This document shows, one piece after another, positions 61,624-64,000 of a stretch of DNA of 64,000 nt; within the stretch, counting starts at the first letter, position 1; each line of letters begins with the position of its first letter. The notes beneath the pieces are model-generated. The model was not told the origin of the DNA. It worked only from the letters and a program-made list of their open reading frames with translations, and made no database searches. This stretch comes from Ignavibacteriota bacterium (lineage in GTDB: Bacteria; Bacteroidota; Ignavibacteria; Ignavibacteriales; Melioribacteraceae). Made by a program: the position numbers and the translations under genes. Location: the NCBI GenBank assembly GCA_016716225.1, contig JADJWT010000001.1:2676501-2740500 (forward strand). Reading direction: 5' to 3'.

Positions 61624-61641
61624 TGTAGGATAATTGCTACA
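61624..61641. promoter_or_regulatory. TGTAG-N8-CTACA palindrome, second copy
   Basis: TGTAGGATAATTGCTACA has the same arms and spacing as the site at 61163-61180 and lies just after the receiver gene stop, 102 bases before the next gene. Two copies in front of two signalling genes suggest a common regulator. A third half-site, TGTAG at 60331-60335, precedes the response regulator gene. Confidence 0.45.
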
Positions 61642-61743
61642 GATCACATCTTAGAATTTCTACAAAACATTCGCATTTTAAGCTATACCTAATCTTTCTC
61701 TAATGACTTACTTTAGTTAGCGTGAATCAACAAATCTAAAATT

Positions 61744-62136
61744 ATGAATAGTGAAATTGTAATAGTTCAAGAAAAATTAGCTTTGGTAATGCAGACTGTT
61801 CAAAAAATTATTAAAGCATTATTTCATTCAACGCCAATACTAATGGATTTCCAAAATATTAATTATGATGAAACCAACACTTTTACAAAAATTATAATAT
61901 TAGATCAAACAATTTTTGATAAGAATTTTAATTTAATAATCGGAAAACTTAAACTGAACTTTCCTAATGCATCATTTATAATTGCTACTTTGGATAATAG
62001 TCAGTTTTTGGAAAACTTGATTTCTCAAATAGAATCGGTTGAATTATTAAATCTGTGGAATACAAATAATTCGATTACAAAACAAATTATTTCGTGTATT
62101 GGAAACAAAGTAAATTTTGGAACAGCCACTTTATGA
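61744..62136 (+). CDS. Hypothetical protein, possible degenerate receiver
   Basis: A 130-residue cytoplasmic protein of unknown family. Its alternation of hydrophobic strands (EIVIVQEKLALV, KIIILDQTIF, ASFIIATLDNS) resembles a receiver fold. ILDQT could correspond to the phosphorylation loop, but the acidic pocket at the N-terminus is missing. Its stop overlaps the start of the hybrid kinase by four bases (ATGA), so the two are translationally coupled and probably act together. Confidence 0.6.
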   Translation: MNSEIVIVQEKLALVMQTVQKIIKALFHSTPILMDFQNINYDETNTFTKIIILDQTIFDKNFNLIIGKLKLNFPNASFIIATLDNSQFLENLISQIESVELLNLWNTNNSITKQIISCIGNKVNFGTATL

Positions 62137-63989
62137 AAAATTTAAATATTCTTATTGTAGATGATAGTTTTGAAAAAAAGAAAATAATTATAGATACAAT
62201 AAATTCAATTAATCATTATTCGTATAAAATTTCTGAAACATCAACACTTCAAAATCTTCATAAATTAATTTCCAGTTATAACATTGATGTAATTTTGTTA
62301 AATTCTAAAATTGCTGGTTGGAATGGAATAAGCTCTTATAATAATCTCGAAAAAGAATTTCCGCATATTGGTAAAATTATAATTATTGATCATGAGGATG
62401 ATCCAATACTTGACGTTCTTTTAAAAAATTCCTCCAGCAATTATTTGATCATTGATAAGTTTAACAAAGATGAATTCTTCAAAACAATACATTCTGTTGA
62501 GAAATGGAAAAATAAGTTGCAAGAAATAAGTAATACAAAAAGTTTTTTTCAAGCTACCATTGATTCTTTAAATGAGTTAATTGCAATTATTGACGAAAGC
62601 GGGAAAATTATTTATACAAATAAATCGTGGCAAATTTTTTCTTCATCATTTAGTGAACCAAATAAATTTGGTATCGGAGAAATTTATTTCGATATTTTAA
62701 ATAAAATTTCCGTTGATGATTTTTCTTTAAGTATTACAAGTACTGCAATCAAAGACATTTTAAATGAAGAAAAAATTAATTTCAATATTGAATTACCAGT
62801 TAAAATAAATGAAAGAGAATTATGGTATTCACTTAATTTAACTTCATTTAATGAAAATGGTGAGAAAAGAATTGTTGCTGCACATCAAAATATTACACAT
62901 TTAAAGGAAGCTGAAAAAGCCAAAGAAATAAGTGAAAAAGTTTTTAAACATTCAATAGACTTTTTATTTATCAGTGGTTTAGATGGATATCTTAAAGAAA
63001 TTAATTCTACTTGGACCAAATCCTTAGGATGGAAAAATAAAGAACTGCTATCAAAACCTTGGGTTGAATTCATTCACCAAGATGATATTAATATTACGAA
63101 AAGTATAATTGGCGGAAGAATAAACGAAACTGAATGCATTCAGTTTACAAACCGCATAATGTGTAAAGATAATAGTTTTAGATGGCTTACTTGGAATTTA
63201 TATTCTTACCCTCAAGATAATATAATTTTTGGTGTTGCAAGAGATATTACGGATAATAAAAGAATTGAATTGGAATTATTGAGAAGTCAAAAAAATGCAG
63301 AAAAATCTGATAGACTTAAATCAGAGTTTTTAACCCAAATTTCTCATGAAATTAGAACTCCACTAAATTCATTATTAGGTTTTGCATCGTTAATAAAATT
63401 AGATCTTGGTGATAATATAACAGAAGATTTAACAGAAGCTTTTCAACATATGGATTTAGCCGGAAAAAGAATTTTTAGAACAATTGAATTATTAATAAAA
63501 ATATCTGAACTTCATACTGATAATTATGAGCCGGAATTTTGCAGAGTAAATATTTTAGAACTTTTAGAACATCTTGTTGAGGAATACAAACCAATTGCCG
63601 AACAAAAAAATCTAATTTTAAAATTAATTAACTCAACAGAAAGTGCAGAATTAATTTTAGATAAAAAATCTATTGTTGATGTTTTTTCAAATCTAATTGA
63701 TAATGCAATTAAATTTACCAGAAAAGGTTCTGTTACAATTCAGTTAAAACAAACATTATTTAATGAAATATCAGTTTCTGTTATCGATACTGGGATTGGA
63801 ATTTCTGAAAAATTTATTGGATATATGTTTCATCCTTTTTCACAAGAAACAACCGGTTATACAAGAAAGTTTGATGGAAATGGTTTAGGTTTGGCATTAG
63901 TAAAACAATATTGCGATTTAAATAAAGCTGAAATATTTGCAAGCAGTGAAAAAGGTGTTGGGTCAAACTTTACAATTATTTTTCAGTAA
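62133..63989 (+). CDS. Hybrid sensor histidine kinase with degenerate N-terminal receiver
   Basis: A 618-residue cytoplasmic kinase. The N-terminal receiver-like domain (1-125) starts ILIVDDSFEKKK, but the phosphoacceptor position reads VILLNSKIAGWNG, with Asn57 instead of Asp, so it probably cannot be phosphorylated. Two PAS domains (about 140-265 and 270-385) follow. A HisKA domain has ISHEIRTPLN with His405, and the HATPase has DNAIKFTRKGS, DTGIGIS and GNGLGLALVKQY. I start at ATG 62133 rather than 39 bases upstream. No membrane segment is visible. The gene ends just before the window end. Confidence 0.9.
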   Translation: MKNLNILIVDDSFEKKKIIIDTINSINHYSYKISETSTLQNLHKLISSYNIDVILLNSKIAGWNGISSYNNLEKEFPHIGKIIIIDHEDDPILDVLLKNSSSNYLIIDKFNKDEFFKTIHSVEKWKNKLQEISNTKSFFQATIDSLNELIAIIDESGKIIYTNKSWQIFSSSFSEPNKFGIGEIYFDILNKISVDDFSLSITSTAIKDILNEEKINFNIELPVKINERELWYSLNLTSFNENGEKRIVAAHQNITHLKEAEKAKEISEKVFKHSIDFLFISGLDGYLKEINSTWTKSLGWKNKELLSKPWVEFIHQDDINITKSIIGGRINETECIQFTNRIMCKDNSFRWLTWNLYSYPQDNIIFGVARDITDNKRIELELLRSQKNAEKSDRLKSEFLTQISHEIRTPLNSLLGFASLIKLDLGDNITEDLTEAFQHMDLAGKRIFRTIELLIKISELHTDNYEPEFCRVNILELLEHLVEEYKPIAEQKNLILKLINSTESAELILDKKSIVDVFSNLIDNAIKFTRKGSVTIQLKQTLFNEISVSVIDTGIGISEKFIGYMFHPFSQETTGYTRKFDGNGLGLALVKQYCDLNKAEIFASSEKGVGSNFTIIFQ

Positions 63990-64000
63990 AGTATTTTCAG

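Overview
The window looks like low-GC (about 30% by eye) chromosomal DNA from an anaerobic or facultative polysaccharide degrader of the Ignavibacteria (Bacteroidota/Chlorobi side). The main clue is the type IX secretion C-terminal sorting domain in its Ignavibacteria-like form (motif NYPNPFNP, then YDxLGxEV and SGxYxYxLK) on several secreted enzymes. A SusC-like receptor without a SusD, and weak ribosome-binding sites, agree. No rRNA, tRNA, CRISPR array or insertion sequence was seen.

Layout. (1) 0.4-3.2 kb: a Tat-signal Gfo/Idh/MocA oxidoreductase and an orphan cellobiose-type PTS IIC. (2) 3.3-9.0 kb, minus strand: an arabinose operon, SSS symporter-araB-araD-araA. (3) 9.4-21.2 kb, plus strand: a GH51-like arabinofuranosidase with sorting domain, a beta-helix protein, an aldo/keto reductase, two tandem LacI regulators, a frameshifted GH3 and a GPH sugar symporter. 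(4) 21.2-30.0 kb: a TonB-dependent receptor, a beta-helix sorting-domain protein and a large frameshifted protein with three near-identical 246-residue repeats. (5) 30.2-50.9 kb, plus strand: a long glucuronoxylan operon (GH35, SGNH esterase, CotH/lamin-tail protein, sialate-O-acetylesterase-like protein, GH30, GH115, four corrinoid methyl-transfer genes plus a remnant, GH10, GH67). (6) 50.9-57.7 kb: xylA-uxuB-uxuA on minus, diverging from a Nudix-type regulator, xylB and kdgK on plus. (7) 57.9-64 kb: two-component signalling genes.

How it fits together. Secreted GH10, GH30, GH115, GH67 and esterases would cut acetylated, arabinosylated 4-O-methylglucuronoxylan into xylose, arabinose and 4-O-methylglucuronate. 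Xylose enters by XylA/XylB and arabinose by AraA/B/D. Glucuronate would go through UxuB, UxuA and KdgK, although no uronate isomerase (UxaC) or KDPG aldolase lies in the window.

The most interesting point is at 43.7-47.1 kb. A cytoplasmic corrinoid protein, a homocysteine S-methyltransferase-like protein, a B12-reactivation protein and a URO-D-family methyltransferase sit 18 nt after the GH115 alpha-glucuronidase and directly ahead of GH10 and GH67. I infer a corrinoid-dependent O-demethylase that strips the methyl ether from 4-O-methylglucuronate and passes it to homocysteine, releasing glucuronate for the Uxu pathway. This is a hypothesis from gene context and family chemistry, not shown by the sequence alone.
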